A stretch of 36,915 bases of DNA from positions 1-36,915 of the forward strand of contig JAYMTF010000416.1 of NCBI GenBank assembly GCA_036897485.1. Reading direction: 5' to 3'. Shown here piece after piece: positions 10,701-22,500 of this stretch (position 1 is the stretch's first letter; every line of letters begins with the position of its first letter). The notes under the pieces were generated by a model. It made no database searches and was not told the DNA's origin. It saw nothing but the letters and a program-made list of their open reading frames with translations. This stretch comes from Pelargonium nanum (taxonomy: Eukaryota; Streptophyta; Magnoliopsida; Geraniales; Geraniaceae). The translations under genes and the position numbers were made by a program.

Positions 10701-12290
10701 CTCGTCTACTCCCATCAGGGCCTTTGCTGCAGAGATGTTCTCTCAAACAGGGTGGGGCATGCTGTACTTATCAGCAAACTTACTTTTTAACTGTTCATGA
10801 ATCTGCTCTTATTTTTCTTATCCAAATCACGTGATAACATTTCAAGGGCCCCATCTTTATGCTGTCCAGGATTCAAATATGAAACATATATTAAACTTAG
10901 TTTACAGGTTAGAAATAGAGGGGACATTTGGGGCCTGCTTTGTTGGTTGGATGAAAGGGAGGGTGTACTGAATTCCCCATCAGTTCTGGGTTCAAAAGTT
11001 TGCATCCTAAAAATTCAGATGGATGAGATGTGCTTTGTTTTTTGTGTTTTTTTTTTTGTAAAAAACATCCTTATTTTTAACTTGCAGAAATGTGCCATCC
11101 ATCTATTATGCTTCATTTTGATATTAATATCAGATTGTTAACTTGTCCTTTTTTGCCACTTGCCTATTGCAAGATTTGAGCCTTAAACCTGGTGTATCAT
11201 TACCATCTGGAGCAGTATTAGTTGTGCCCCTACAATTGGTACAGACAGACAACTCTAGTTGGGGGAATGATGCCAGCAAATTCAATCCATATCGTTTTTT
11301 GTCAAAACCAGTTGAGGGATCTGATTTAACCCTCATGTCATCATCCACAGGTTTCTCTCTTTGCTATTTTTAATGTTATTTGGTGACAGCTGATGTGCCA
11401 ATGTTGTCTTTCAGTCAAATTATTTGAGTAATTTAGGAACACCATGACCTCACCAATAAATTTACTTATGTCACTTTCTTGTAGACACATCAGGAAATCC
11501 TGAAGAACTTTGTGCTCCGAGACACAATTCATTTAACCTGAACAATCCGAATGACAATGCTGCATTTCTTCCCTTTGGCTCTGGTGCACGTGCCTGTGTA
11601 GGCCAGAAGTTTGTTATCCATGGAGTTGCAACATTATTTGCATCGCTTCTTGAACACTATGAGGTTTGTGCTATCTTTTATTGGCATTTCCCCTTAATTT
11701 CCTTCAAATCAACTATTCTTCGTTAATTTCCTTTGAATCATTCGTTCACTGCTTCATTACAACTTATAGTTTATAATTCTCCCCATGTTCAAATCATCAT
11801 GTTGGTATCTATAAGGGAGACCTTCATTGGTAAAAGAACCTGTATGCATTATCACTTTGACAAGTTAGTTGAAATGTATCTCTGAATTGAATATAATAAT
11901 TTAAACAGTTAATGCCAAAAAATATACTGGAATACATGAGAATGATTTGATTTTGGACGGAGGGATATATTTCTTTCACAATAACTATCTTTAGGTTCAA
12001 AGTTTCGCACTTCTAATTTCATATATGCGGCATGACCTCTTCCTTCAGGAAAGAATAGTAAGATAATTTTCAAGTATTAGGAATTGGATAGCAGACAATG
12101 TTGTTGTGTGCAAGTGTAAAACTACATCTATCAAATTTAGCTAATACATCATCTTCTTTTGATTATTTATTTGAATCGGAATCCACAGATACATGGAGGA
12201 TCTAAGGATGACAGAAAGCCAACAACAGACAACTGTGTCCTTGAGCTTCTTCAGAGTCCGGAGATAAGTTTTGTGAAACGAAACAGCTAA
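7705..12290 (+). CDS. Cytochrome P450 monooxygenase-like protein (7 exons, 556 aa)
   Basis: Predicted exons: 7705-7969, 9032-9231, 9650-10246, 10601-10751, 11174-11350, 11485-11663 and 12189-12290; all join in frame. An N-terminal membrane anchor lies at about residues 36-60, followed by a proline hinge (TIPGPP, 67-72), so the enzyme should sit on the ER. The K-helix ExxR motif is E386-S-A-R389, the PxRF-type motif is PYRF at 443-446, and the haem loop is FGSGARACVG at 494-503 with Cys501 as ligand. The I-helix is odd: where P450s usually have [AG]Gx[DE]T[TS], this protein reads HGCLTT (about 329-334), so the acid is replaced by Leu. The seven-exon layout and motifs place it among the non-A-type plant P450s; I do not recognise the family firmly and assign no symbol or substrate. 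The exon 4 donor (10752, GTGGGG) is weak but required by frame. Intron 1 is about 1.06 kb. Confidence 0.9.
10495..10519. repeat. CA microsatellite
   Basis: (CA)n tract of about 25 bp in P450 intron 3. A likely length polymorphism, with no other function suggested. Confidence 0.95.
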
Positions 12291-13440
12291 CATAACAAAG
12301 AAATGCACGGTTTCTTTCTCGACCCCCAAGGGTTCATATCTGTTTCTTTTTCTTTTATCTTTTTCGAAAATGTCGGGGAAAGCATTTCATTTTACCGTAG
12401 TTGATGCTCATTTTGCTGCCGAACAGAAGGATGTTCCGAAGCTCGTGTGTTTTTCCTTCCTGTGTTTTGGTATGGCTGGAGTGATGTCTCACCTTTTTTA
12501 CTCGTTTTTGAAGCACTCTGAGCCTGCCACAGCAGCAAAGCTTCATGGTTTTCTTGCCCCCATCTTTGAATTTGCTTTTAAATATATATGTTTTTTTTCT
12601 CCGCAATAGGAGTTTATGTTGTAATCTGATGGTTCTTGGTCCATACTGTATCTTGTTTTTATGAACTGTAATGTATACAGTCCAGTTTATTTCAGAACTT
12701 GTCTGCATATCTCTTGGTAGCTTACGTTTTGGCAAGTAGTGGTAACAAGGTGGTGTGTTTTCTGACGTTTATGTGATTTTTGAACTATGCGGATCAGTTT
12801 TTGAGACAATGTTCATTGTTGTAGTCTTTCTGGGATATCTTATACCCGTAAAACGATGATTTTGTTCGCACAAAAATACGGATCGGATTGGACATATACG
12901 CTCATTTTACACTAAAATTACGAATTTTATCATATTAGTTCCGATCTGATCCAAACTCCTTTTGGATTGAATTTAGAATACTCTTTATCATTCTGTTATT
13001 CGAATTGTCACTTTTACTTTTCGTTCGTGTAATTGCCGCGACACTGCCACGATAAATTTTCAAATTGTTTAATTTAATAAATCAAACTAAAAATATTTTT
13101 CACGGCATCATGATTTAAGCAATCAGTTATGTGATGGACTAATTTAAAACAACACGAATAAGGATCAAATTGAAACAAAAATTAAATTTATAACTAATTT
13201 AAAAGAAAATGAATACTAAGAAAACATTTTTTATTTTATGCAGCACATTATGACAGCTTTGAAAATGCGACATCCAAATCGGCTTAAAGGTGCTAACCGC
13301 AAATTTGCGGACCCACTTAGAACATCTCATGGTATAAAACCGAAAAAGAGATTTTAATTTATCAATTTGCATTATATTTTTTGTCATGTAATAATATACC
13401 CCAACATTTTAGCACACGGAACGCACCGTATTGGAGATTA
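12291..13440. other. P450 3' UTR followed by intergenic DNA
   Basis: The first few hundred bases are T-rich and look like the P450 3' untranslated region. The rest is AT-rich with no supported gene; short ORFs here have no family character. Confidence 0.5.
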
Positions 13441-13460
13441 CCAGTAAAATCCAAGTGATC

Positions 13461-13467
13461 TGGGCCC
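13461..13467. promoter_or_regulatory. Site II element (TGGGCCC)
   Basis: TGGGCCC lies 259 bp upstream of the start codon of the 117-aa coiled-coil protein gene. Site II (TGGGCY) motifs are bound by TCP factors and are common near promoters of housekeeping plant genes. Confidence 0.45.
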
Positions 13468-13725
13468 GAGACTTGGCGGAGAGCCAAGAAAGAACTAAAG
13501 GCCCTAAATCGTTCTCTCAGTCTACGAGTTCGTCCACTGCACGCATTTCTTCTTCATTCTTCTTCTTCGTCGTCGTTCACTCCATTGCTTCCTGACGAAC
13601 CGCAACGACAAAACCCAACTCGCCGCACTTTTCGGAGACACTCTCCACCGCAACGGCGGAGGATGACACCTCCGATCGCCTCCTTCTCCATCACTGGAAT
13701 TTGATTTTCTTTGAGATAGGGAGAT

Positions 13726-15173
13726 ATGTCGCTTAGAATAAAGGCGGTGGTGGACAAGTTCGTGCAAGAGCTCAAGGAGGCGTTGGATGCGGATATTCAG
13801 GACAGAATCATGAAGGAGAGGGAGATGCAGAGCTACATCGAGGAGCGGGAGCGCGAAGTCGCCGAGCGCGAAGCTGCCTGGAAGGCCGAGCTCTCCCGCC
13901 GCGAGGTTTGTGCTTCGTTCACTCACCGCTCTTGTCGAATCATGTGCTGTTTTGAATTTCTATTTTTTGTTTCTGGCTTGTTACGGTTGATTCAAGGAAA
14001 TATGCATTTGAGTAGCTTTAATTAGATAGAAATGAAGAGCAATGTTGATGGTGATTTCGTTTTGTTGATTTTTATGGATTTATCATCATTTTGGGCGTAT
14101 AAGATAAGCATTGATGTACGGATGTGCCATTGTGGTTGCTAATGAGTAGCATAAAATTCATCTTAGAGTGGTTCGATTAAGAATGGAAGCTATGTTTACT
14201 AGAAAAAAACTTGCACGCCACTGCTTCTAGGTAGATATGCGAGCACATCAGCCAAGTGTACTTGTTCTGTTTAAGTACACAGCCTAGTCAATTTTATTCT
14301 TCAAGGTAAAAGAGGGTAATTTACTTTATTGTTCGGGATAGTGTTATTGGGGATTGAAACTTTTCTTTGCGTACATGTATACCAATGAATATAATTAGTA
14401 GTTCAGGTCACGTGATAAGTGACTAACTGATGTATAAGGATGAAGTATCTGCAGGATTCAGATCATTAGACAATCCGTTTAGCTGTTTTGTCTCCCACAA
14501 ATTTATATTTGAGTGCCTCGAATAGTAGCTTAACCTTCTGCTTCCCTTCTCTACATTTGTCATATTGATTGAATGGTTGGAGAACAAACACTTATAGGAT
14601 ATGGAGCAATTTGATAGTTAGGCAGATTGAGTGGCATTGTGAAACTTCAAACCTCTTTATAAGAACTCCGCAACTTCACCATTTTAGGTAATACAAATAT
14701 ACACAGTACCATGTTACAAAATATTATTTACTTGTTGGCTTTTGGAAATGGTACATGTTATAATACTAAAAGGATAGCATACATAAGAGTTGGAGCCTCG
14801 TTCCCTGGACCTTATCATACTAAACTTTTAATTGATGGCTGGAGGTTAAGGGATAAGTTACAATGATCCTGTTTGTGACTGAGTGTAAAACATTATTGGT
14901 TGGTTGGGAGGTAGTGTAGTCGCTGATGGAGTAAAGATCTAGGTATTGCTGGAGGTGTTATGTGGCTTACTTGTATTTTCTTCGTGTTAACAAATCCAGG
15001 CAGAGATCGCCCGCCAAGAAGCAAGGCTGAAGATGGAGAAAGAGAACCTTGAGAAAGAGAAAAGTGTTCTGATGGGAACCGCATCAACTCAGGACAACCA
15101 AGATGGAGCTCTTGAAATTACTGTTAGTGGTGAAAAGTACCGATGCCTCAGGTTTTCGAAGGCAAAGAAATGA
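13726..15173 (+). CDS. Conserved plant coiled-coil protein of unknown function (2 exons, 117 aa)
   Basis: Exon 1 is 13726-13905 (60 codons); exon 2 is 15000-15173 (57 codons and TGA), in phase 0 across a 1.09-kb intron. The protein starts MSLRIKAVVDKFVQELKEAL and is strongly charged: residues about 28-85 are an almost unbroken run of Glu, Arg, Lys and Ala with heptad character (EREREVAEREAAWKAELSRR, then AEIARQEARLKMEKENLEKE). It ends in a non-helical tail, SGEKYRCLRFSKAKK. There is no signal peptide or membrane segment. I recall similar short proteins in many plants but no established function. It probably forms dimers or helical bundles with a partner; that is inference. The start has an in-frame ATG with no upstream in-frame alternative nearby. 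Confidence 0.85.
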
Positions 15174-15492
15174 GATCTTGCAGGGAAGGGTTGGAATTCG
15201 AAAGTGTCCTATTTCTTAAGCTTTTTCTTATGCCACTGATAATTTAAGTGAATCCAGTTGTTTATATTGAATTCTCCATGTACATGTAGGTATAGATCTT
15301 TATATTATTATGAATAGATGATGCCCCTCTGTGTATGTTCAAAATTAATGAAGAAAAGAAGCTGTAGGCTTAATGAACTACTGCAAAAATATTATTATGA
15401 ATTATGATTATTCCTTGCACTTAAATGCCCTGGTCTTAAATACTACAATTTTGAGACCAGAGGTTAAAATCAAAGTAGTTACCATGGATACA

Positions 15493-15508
15493 AAACTAAT
15501 TAACCTTT
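15493..15508. repeat. Target-site duplication, left copy (SINE)
   Basis: AAACTAATTAACCTTT, identical over 16 bp to 15735-15750 and immediately bordering the SINE. Confidence 0.9.
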
Positions 15509-15734
15509 TTTTGGTTTATACCATGGGGTTCCTGAGCGGGCCCGCACATTTGCGGTTGACACTATTAAGCCGTTTTACCACTCCCAGACTAATCTCCACT
15601 CACCCCACTGTCAGCGCACTAAGCGGTAGGAGGCTGACCCATGAGTTTTTTCCATTCACAAGAGCTGGGATTCGAACTCCAACTACTTGCTTAAGGGACG
15701 TAGTGCTGAACCAACTACGCCAACCCACTGGGTT
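15509..15734 (-). mobile_element. tRNA-derived SINE retrotransposon, about 226 bp
   Basis: Read on the minus strand, the element begins at 15734. It shows an RNA polymerase III A-box (TGGCGTAGTTGG, complement of 15711-15722) and, 33 bp further, a B-box (GTTCGAATCC, complement of 15668-15677), the layout of a tRNA-related head. The tRNA-unrelated body follows, and the element ends in a short A-rich tail, seen on the plus strand as T-rich sequence after 15508. A perfect 16-bp target-site duplication flanks it, as expected for LINE-mediated insertion. An open frame on the plus strand across this region is non-coding. It lies about 335 bp downstream of the coiled-coil gene. The SINE family cannot be named without a library. 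Confidence 0.9.
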
Positions 15735-15750
15735 AAACTAATTAACCTTT
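15735..15750. repeat. Target-site duplication, right copy (SINE)
   Basis: AAACTAATTAACCTTT, the partner of 15493-15508. The identity suggests a fairly recent insertion. Confidence 0.9.
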
Positions 15751-16125
15751 CATTTTAAAACAAATGAAATAGCTTGTATTTCATTGAAACTATGAGATCG
15801 TCAATCGTTCATGAACTTTTAAATTGTAGCGGGTTTTTGGCCAATGATAGGATGAACCGCCCGCAATAATGGGCTTGGGCTCAATTTTTTTGAAAAAATA
15901 TACAAAATGAAGATAAATGAGCCCAAATTCCAAAATTTTAATGTAAGAAGTTGACTTTTTTTAGAGGAATATTAGAAGTTGACTTAAGAGTTGATTCCCA
16001 CAAAAACTAATCCAGCATTACAAAATAAAATAAAAAAATTCCTAGCTCCCCTACTAAGAAACCAAGTGGGCCCCACCTAGTGATTATGATTTGTCAATAT
16101 CTTACATGCTAAGAAAACCAGTCGA

Positions 16126-16131
16126 CACGTG
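16126..16131. promoter_or_regulatory. G-box/ABRE-like element in the cystatin promoter
   Basis: CACGTG in the context GACACGTGTG, 140 bp upstream of the first cystatin ATG; a second ACGT core (ACACGTATC) follows within 12 bp. Paired ACGT elements are typical of ABA- and stress-responsive plant promoters. Confidence 0.55.
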
Positions 16132-16256
16132 TGAAACACGTATCAAAATAATGGAGCATCACATTCTCTTGTGGCACCAAAAATGGAGCTAATTAGCTAA
16201 CTCCCAAAAGACACCAAAGAGTCCTATTCGGTCTCCACACCATTTTCAAAAACCTC

Positions 16257-16262
16257 TATAAA
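16257..16262 (+). promoter_or_regulatory. TATA box unusually close to the cystatin start codon
   Basis: TATAAA in CTCTATAAAGCG ends 8 nt before the first cystatin ATG (16271). A transcript starting the usual 25-35 nt downstream of a TATA box would begin inside the signal-peptide codons. The next ATG is then the in-frame Met37 codon at 16379. Confidence 0.5.
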
Positions 16263-16270
16263 GCGATCCG

Positions 16271-18774
16271 ATGCGATTCTTCTTCTTCACTATCCTCTGC
16301 TCTCTCTTGATCGTCTCAATCTCAGCGTCATCTTCCACTTCTACAAACTCAGGTTTTTGCTCCGATTCGATCGACGAAATGGCCACTCTCGGAGGCGTGC
16401 ACGACTCGCAAGGTTCTCAGAACAGTCTCGATCTCGAAACCCTCGCTCGCTTCGCTGTCGATGAACACAACAAGAAAGAGGTCTTTTGATTATGATTTTG
16501 GTTTTGATTTTGTGATTTGTTTGGGGTTATTGTGCTTCAGATGCTGAATTTTGAGTTTTTTGTTTTGTGAAGAACGCTTTGTTGGAGTTCGCTAGGGTGG
16601 TGAAGGCCAAGGAGCAGGTGGTGGCTGGGACGATGCACCACCTCACTCTGGAGGCTTTGGATGCTGGCAAGAAGAAGATTTACGAAGCTAAGGTCTGGGT
16701 GAAGCCGTGGATGAACTTCAAGGAGTTGCAGGAGTTCAAGCACGCCGGCGATGCTGATTCTGCTGCCCCGGTTTTCACCTCCTCTGATCTCGGTGTTAAG
16801 AAAGGTGGTCCTCATCGTTTCTGATCCTGTAACATGACTATATGGAATAAGTATTTGATTGAAGCTATGACCTTGTAATTGATTGAAGCTTTGACTTTGA
16901 GTGTTGTTTATGGATTTCTGAAAATTGTTTATGGATCTGTATCCCTTACACTACCTGGGGTTATATATATATGAGATCATTTGGTGTGTGGAAAATGATG
17001 TCCATAATGTCCATAGATTATTAGATATGAAATATATTTGTCTGGATGTTTATTTTCAGCATCCTGTTATGTGTTTAGCTTGTGTAGAAGCTCCCATTGG
17101 GTTTCTGTGAGAATAATGGGAGATTCTTCAGTTGAATGGAGGCATGTGAAACTAAGCCATTTTGATCTGCAGTCCCTTACAAAACATATACTCTAATCTC
17201 TTTCTTGATTGGTTATCCCAATGTACATATGAAATTATAGTTCTTGACTTGTTGATATCTTCATGCATAGAAGATAGGTGAGAGTAGTGTAGATAACACA
17301 CATAAATGCTTTCTTTAACAATTGAAGAACATGTAGTGCACCATTATGTTGCTAACTTGCTATCAATTTGTAAGCCAAACACTGTCTACAAGTTTCATAT
17401 CTTCTGCATAACATCGGTGGTAGCATGAATAGAGCTTCATATGTATTTTTATTATTAGTGGTCTGACGTGGAATTGTGTAACAGATGGTCATTGCCCTGG
17501 ATGGAACTCAGTGCCAGCAGATGATCCTCAAGTCCAGGATGCTGCTAATCATGCAGTTAAAACATTGCAGCAGAGATCCAACTCATTGCTCCCCTATGAA
17601 CTTCAGGAGATTGTTCATGCTAAGGCTGAGGTCAACATCCTTTTTTCTTAGTTTGTTTAGTTTGCTTAATTGCATAATGTTAGAGTTGGGAATCTAAAAT
17701 ATAGCTTGGTTGATTTGATCTGTCAATTATGTTTAGGCATTTTCTTGATGTGTATATGAGATTGAGGTAACATGATGTAGCTCTCTTGAAGACTTGTGTG
17801 TAGTATATTGTATCACATATAGGATTTCCAAGGATTACAGAGACATACACTGATAAATATACTTACTAAATAGTTTTCACATAAGCCTAGTTTATTACCG
17901 AACATTTTTGGTGGAGAATAGATGGGTCCCAAGGATGGGGTAGGAGGAGAGATGAGAATGCTTGGATGGATGTGTGGTACAATTATTGAAGACAAGACTT
18001 AGGAAAACTGCTTAAGGTGACTAAACTTGAGACAATTCATGAATGAGAATTAGAAGTGTTAAGACATCTTAACATCTCAAGAGAAGAGATAGAGAAGGAG
18101 AATATCTGCAGAGGATCCCCGTAATTATCCTAGTTATGCTGAAGGATTCATGTAGCCAATGCCAATGTTGTTTGTAAAATGACTTGGTTGTTGTGGTGGA
18201 GGATATAGGTCATGAGGCCGTTGAATATGATATGCATTTGAGTATGAAATTTGACTGAAGTTGCATAATCTACAATATAGTTATAGGCTTATAGCTTAGA
18301 ATGCTGTTTCCTTTTTCTTTTTATCACTTCCTACTTTTACTTTTCATGTGTTTCTTTTTCCCCTTGCAGAATAGTTCTTGAACTTTGGATTTTATGATTT
18401 ATCTTTTAAACATTGTGTACAAAGCTATAGTGTGTTTGATTCTGTACATCATCTACGTCTCTATGTTGGATGGGTTAACTATGCATGTAATCCAAAGGTT
18501 TTCATATGTTCTCATGAAACCTAAAAAAAAATAACCACTCCAATTTTATGTTACCTTTCGGTGGTAATGATTGGAATAAGCTCATCTCCATGTCCTTATG
18601 AAATGGTTCTAATGATGGTTGTGAATTCTGAAACAGGTGATAGATGAGACTGCAAAATTTGACATGCTTCTCAAAGTGAAGAGGGGAAGCAAGGAAGAGA
18701 AGTTCAAGGTTGAGGTACACAAGAACAATGAAGGGACCCTCCATTTGAACCAGATGGAGCCACACACTGAATAG
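16271..18774 (+). CDS. CYS6: Two-domain phytocystatin, AtCYS6-like cysteine proteinase inhibitor (4 exons, 241 aa)
   Basis: Predicted exons: 16271-16480, 16573-16804, 17485-17630 and 18637-18774, all in frame. The N-terminus is a hydrophobic signal peptide (about residues 1-20). The cystatin domain follows with every family hallmark: the N-terminal Gly pair GG (41-42), the plant [11 protein letters not shown] helix (58-68), the QVVAG loop (85-89) that plugs papain-like proteases, and the Trp loop near VWVKPW (111-116). After a linker, a C-terminal cystatin-like domain starts around [10 protein letters not shown] (149-158) and contains SNSL (179-182), the motif that inhibits legumain-type vacuolar processing enzymes in long plant cystatins. 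Length matches that class. An alternative start at Met37 (ATG 16379, MATLGGV) would give a cytosolic inhibitor without signal peptide. Likely roles are control of endogenous C1A and legumain proteases during germination, senescence and defence (family knowledge). Confidence 0.93.
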
Positions 18775-19596
18775 ATCATATTTATGTTTTAAATTTTACA
18801 AACATGTTCTTCTGCATCTACGACTGACATCTGTTATATGTCATTGTATTTAACTAATCAGACAGATTCAGGCTCTTATGCTTTGATATGTACTATGGTT
18901 TTGGTAAACAAATGGTCAGTTGCAAGTTTCATTATGTAGCAACAAGTTTGATGGTATGGGTTCATTTTGTGGCTGGAATATTTAAGGATTCTTGAGTTTT
19001 TCTCTTTTGAAGATGGAGAATGAACAAGTAGAATCAAATTATGTAACTGATTATCTAAAAATAAAATGTTGATTATAATCTTTTTGAGTAGCAATCTCTA
19101 CAATACAAACCATACAAAGTAATGCATGAACTGAAACTTAGCCAATAACATACCAGTCCATGCATGATAGTTTACTCCAACCATGAAATTCTTACATAGA
19201 TCTGATCCAACTTATATTACAGCAGCTGCTGGAGTCACCTTGAAACATCATTCATTCTATGGAGTAGAGTCAAGAGTCATGTCTGGTTGCAAATTCATGC
19301 AAAGCAAATTCAAATGCAATAAGTAGAATTACACAAACTAATTCTCCAATTGAGGGAATCTGTCTCTAAATAAGGTTGTTAGCATATAGCATTTTACGAT
19401 GACAAATGAAAAACAGGTCACAAACCCTTCTGGGAACAAACCACATAGGGCTTACCATCTTTCATTCTCCATCGACTGCGTGCTCATAGTCGGTTTCTAC
19501 TCTCTACTTCACTAATTTTCTTAGGCTTCCCATCAATCTTGTCTTATCCAAATAACTAAACTACCCCAGAAGCCTAAGCCTCCACTTCATATTTGG
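18775..19596. other. Convergent intergenic space
   Basis: Between the 3' ends of the cystatin (plus) and NC2-alpha (minus) genes. It probably contains both 3' UTRs. I see no further gene. Confidence 0.6.
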
Positions 19597-22500
19597 TTAG
19601 CCTTCTTCATCATAGTCTTCATCGTCCTCATCTAATCTGGTGCTCAGCTGTACCAGCTGAAGAGGGTCAATGGCCATCTTGTCCATTTCCGAAAGGGACC
19701 ACCCTGGATATTCTTCATGTTTGGCCTCATCACAAGCAGGCTCCTCTGCTGCAGCTGGTGCTGCAGTTGCCTCACTTGCTGCTGCAGCTGCAGGTGCAGC
19801 AGCAGCTGTGGTCGTGCCTGAGGCAGGTGCAGGTGCAGCAGCGGCTGTGGTAATGCCTGAGGCCGAGGCCGAGGCTGAGGCTGTGGCACTCTCATTCTCA
19901 TCCACTTCAGCATTCAGATCAAAATTCCGGACTGTTGCATTGGCAGGGTCATTGCCAGTGTTATCCTCTTTGGATAGTTCTTTCAACTCGGAGCCATTTT
20001 CCAAGCCTGTTCCAGTATTCACAACTTTGTTGCTTTGCTGAAGAGATGCGCTAGGGACTGCTTCAACCTCCAGATGAGAAGACTCTCTCTCAATAGCTCG
20101 ACCTCGTCCGCGGCCTCTTCCTCTACCCCGCCCTCTTCCTCTGCCGCTGCTGCCAGTATGGGTATGGGCCGCCTCTTGCTGCAGAGAAGAAATGAAATAT
20201 AGAGTATAAGAATCAGAATCCCATATCATTAACTCTTCACAGATTTATATGTAGTTACTAAATTGGTTCTCGTTCAAGATTTAAAAATGTCTAGACAACT
20301 CAGATTTCAGAAAATGCTTAGGTAACGGATTTCTGACATCAAGAAAAAAGCATATCAAAAACTTAAATGAATGCATTAAATGCAAGTTAACCTTTCATCC
20401 TATAGAACTTCCACATATATTTTGTCTCGGAAACAAGACAATCACACTTGAAGAGCTAAATATGTGTGCGCTGAATTCTAAATGAACAGACTTAAGGAAG
20501 TGACGAGGGACACAGCACAAACTTAAAATATGAACATCATAGACACTACAAAACTTGGAAGAAAAGGAGAAACTTACCATCCTGCTTCTCTTTGACTCTT
20601 CATCACTGTCATGGCACTCATCACCAGCAGCTTTCCTGGTAGAATAAAATGTGAGTAAACTTAACCAACTAAGAACATTGTGTGAATTGAGAAGCAAACC
20701 AAACCAGAATCCAAACCTTCTCTTTGGAATGGCCCGATCCTCAGCACCAGTGTCAGAGTGACCATGCCCATAGTCAGGAACCCTGCTGACGATTTCTCTC
20801 AGAAAATCAAACACATTATAGCTTTGTACACAATGTTTTCTGCAGTTCAGATAGATTGTTTAGTTAGGATTAAAGTCAATACTCAAAATTAGACTTGACA
20901 ACAATATATGGTAAAAGTAGTGCCGAGAGAAAGGTATGAATTGACAACATAGTTCATAGAAAAGTAATGTTGGGAAATATGAAGTGGAACCAAGATAACC
21001 AAATAGAAGAAATAAAGAAATATTGACAAGTACATGGAATTAGCCAATTATTATTCAAGCCATAAGAAAACAAGTCTAGCACCAGTAAGGCAGTAACATG
21101 TGTTCAAGTTATGGATCAACTATATTCTTCCTCAGTATACCAACAAGAAAAGGTAGGAAATAAACGTTCTTCACTTACAGGTGCAATGAATTCATGGTCT
21201 TTGCTCCTCTCTGAAGGGTTATCTCATATGTACGGTCACAAAGGTCTTGTAGAAATAACTCCAACGCTTTAGCTGCATGAGGCCCATGACATAGAAAAAG
21301 AGCATGAGTAAAAGCCAAATCTAATAAAATCATTAAGTTAAAGCATACAAAGTCACGCCTACTCACAAACTAAAACAGGCACCGCCAATGCAATCTTCCC
21401 AACATCCTCATCAGCTTGCATAATCTTTTTAATCCTAGCCTGCAAATTCAAAACACTTTTTTTCAGATGATAAAGATAAAATGAAAATGATTCTATAATT
21501 TTCAAAGTTACCACCCACTTTGAACACATGAGGGTAAAAATTATTCCAAGATTTGTTCAGCCTAGAAACCAGAACCCTCATCTATCAATATGCATAAATC
21601 TAGGGAAAAAACAAGAGGTACAACAAACAATAATAAAAGAAACTATACAAAAAAATACCCAGCCTACATTCATTGAAATTCAGAAAAATGAACAACAAGC
21701 TTGCATGCATGCCACTTGGCTGTATGATAAATTTGGTCCTGTATAATGTGTCACAACTAGAGCAATGCAAACCATTTACCTAAAAGGGATGATCAAGTCA
21801 TTTGTTTTAGTGAATACAAGATTGAATCGAATTCAACATCAAATGCACCTCAAAGACATCAAACAAAGGATGTTCTGATCTTTATCAAGAATATGAAGCA
21901 TGTAGATAAGATTTTCAAATCTCATTAGCAGTACAGCGGAATCAAGCAGCTGTATATTTAAGCTATAATTAAGGTCAACTAAGACAATATTTCAACTTTG
22001 ATCATAAGATAAGGATTCTATCCAACTCAAAGTCCTAAAGTATTTCACGATATGAAACGTCGCATAAGAAACCTAACAATCGAAAACCAATAACAGACAG
22101 AACAACCCAAAAAATAAGGTCATCAACCACAAACTAGAGATATGTGATGGGTGATGGCTGATATAAGAGTCCCTTAATCTATGCTCACAAAGCTTTTGGT
22201 GAGCCACCTTGTCCTCTCCCACTCTCACCACAGATGGTAAAATAAAATAAGAAACCAAAATGGTCAGCTGCTGAAAGAGTAAAGCTGGAGCAGATCCTTT
22301 GAGCAAAAGGCTAAACAAAACATAAATCCCATCATACACGCCCTAAAATCTGAATCACAGTGGAAAAGAAACCATTTCCAGATACCAAAAACGAGCACAT
22401 GACACACCATACCAAAAGCCCCAAAATTGAAACAAACCCTAGTCCGTTCCAATAGAACGGAACAACCAGAAATTAATAACCCAAAAACATGAACAAACAT

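Noticed and set aside
15373-15741. 122-codon open frame on the plus strand
   Set aside because: Most of it is the reverse strand of the SINE, including its B-box and A-box; the open frame is fortuitous.
19593-20041. Plus-strand Ala/Leu/Gln-rich open frames opposite NC2-alpha
   Set aside because: These are frames through GC-rich repeats antisense to a well-supported exon.
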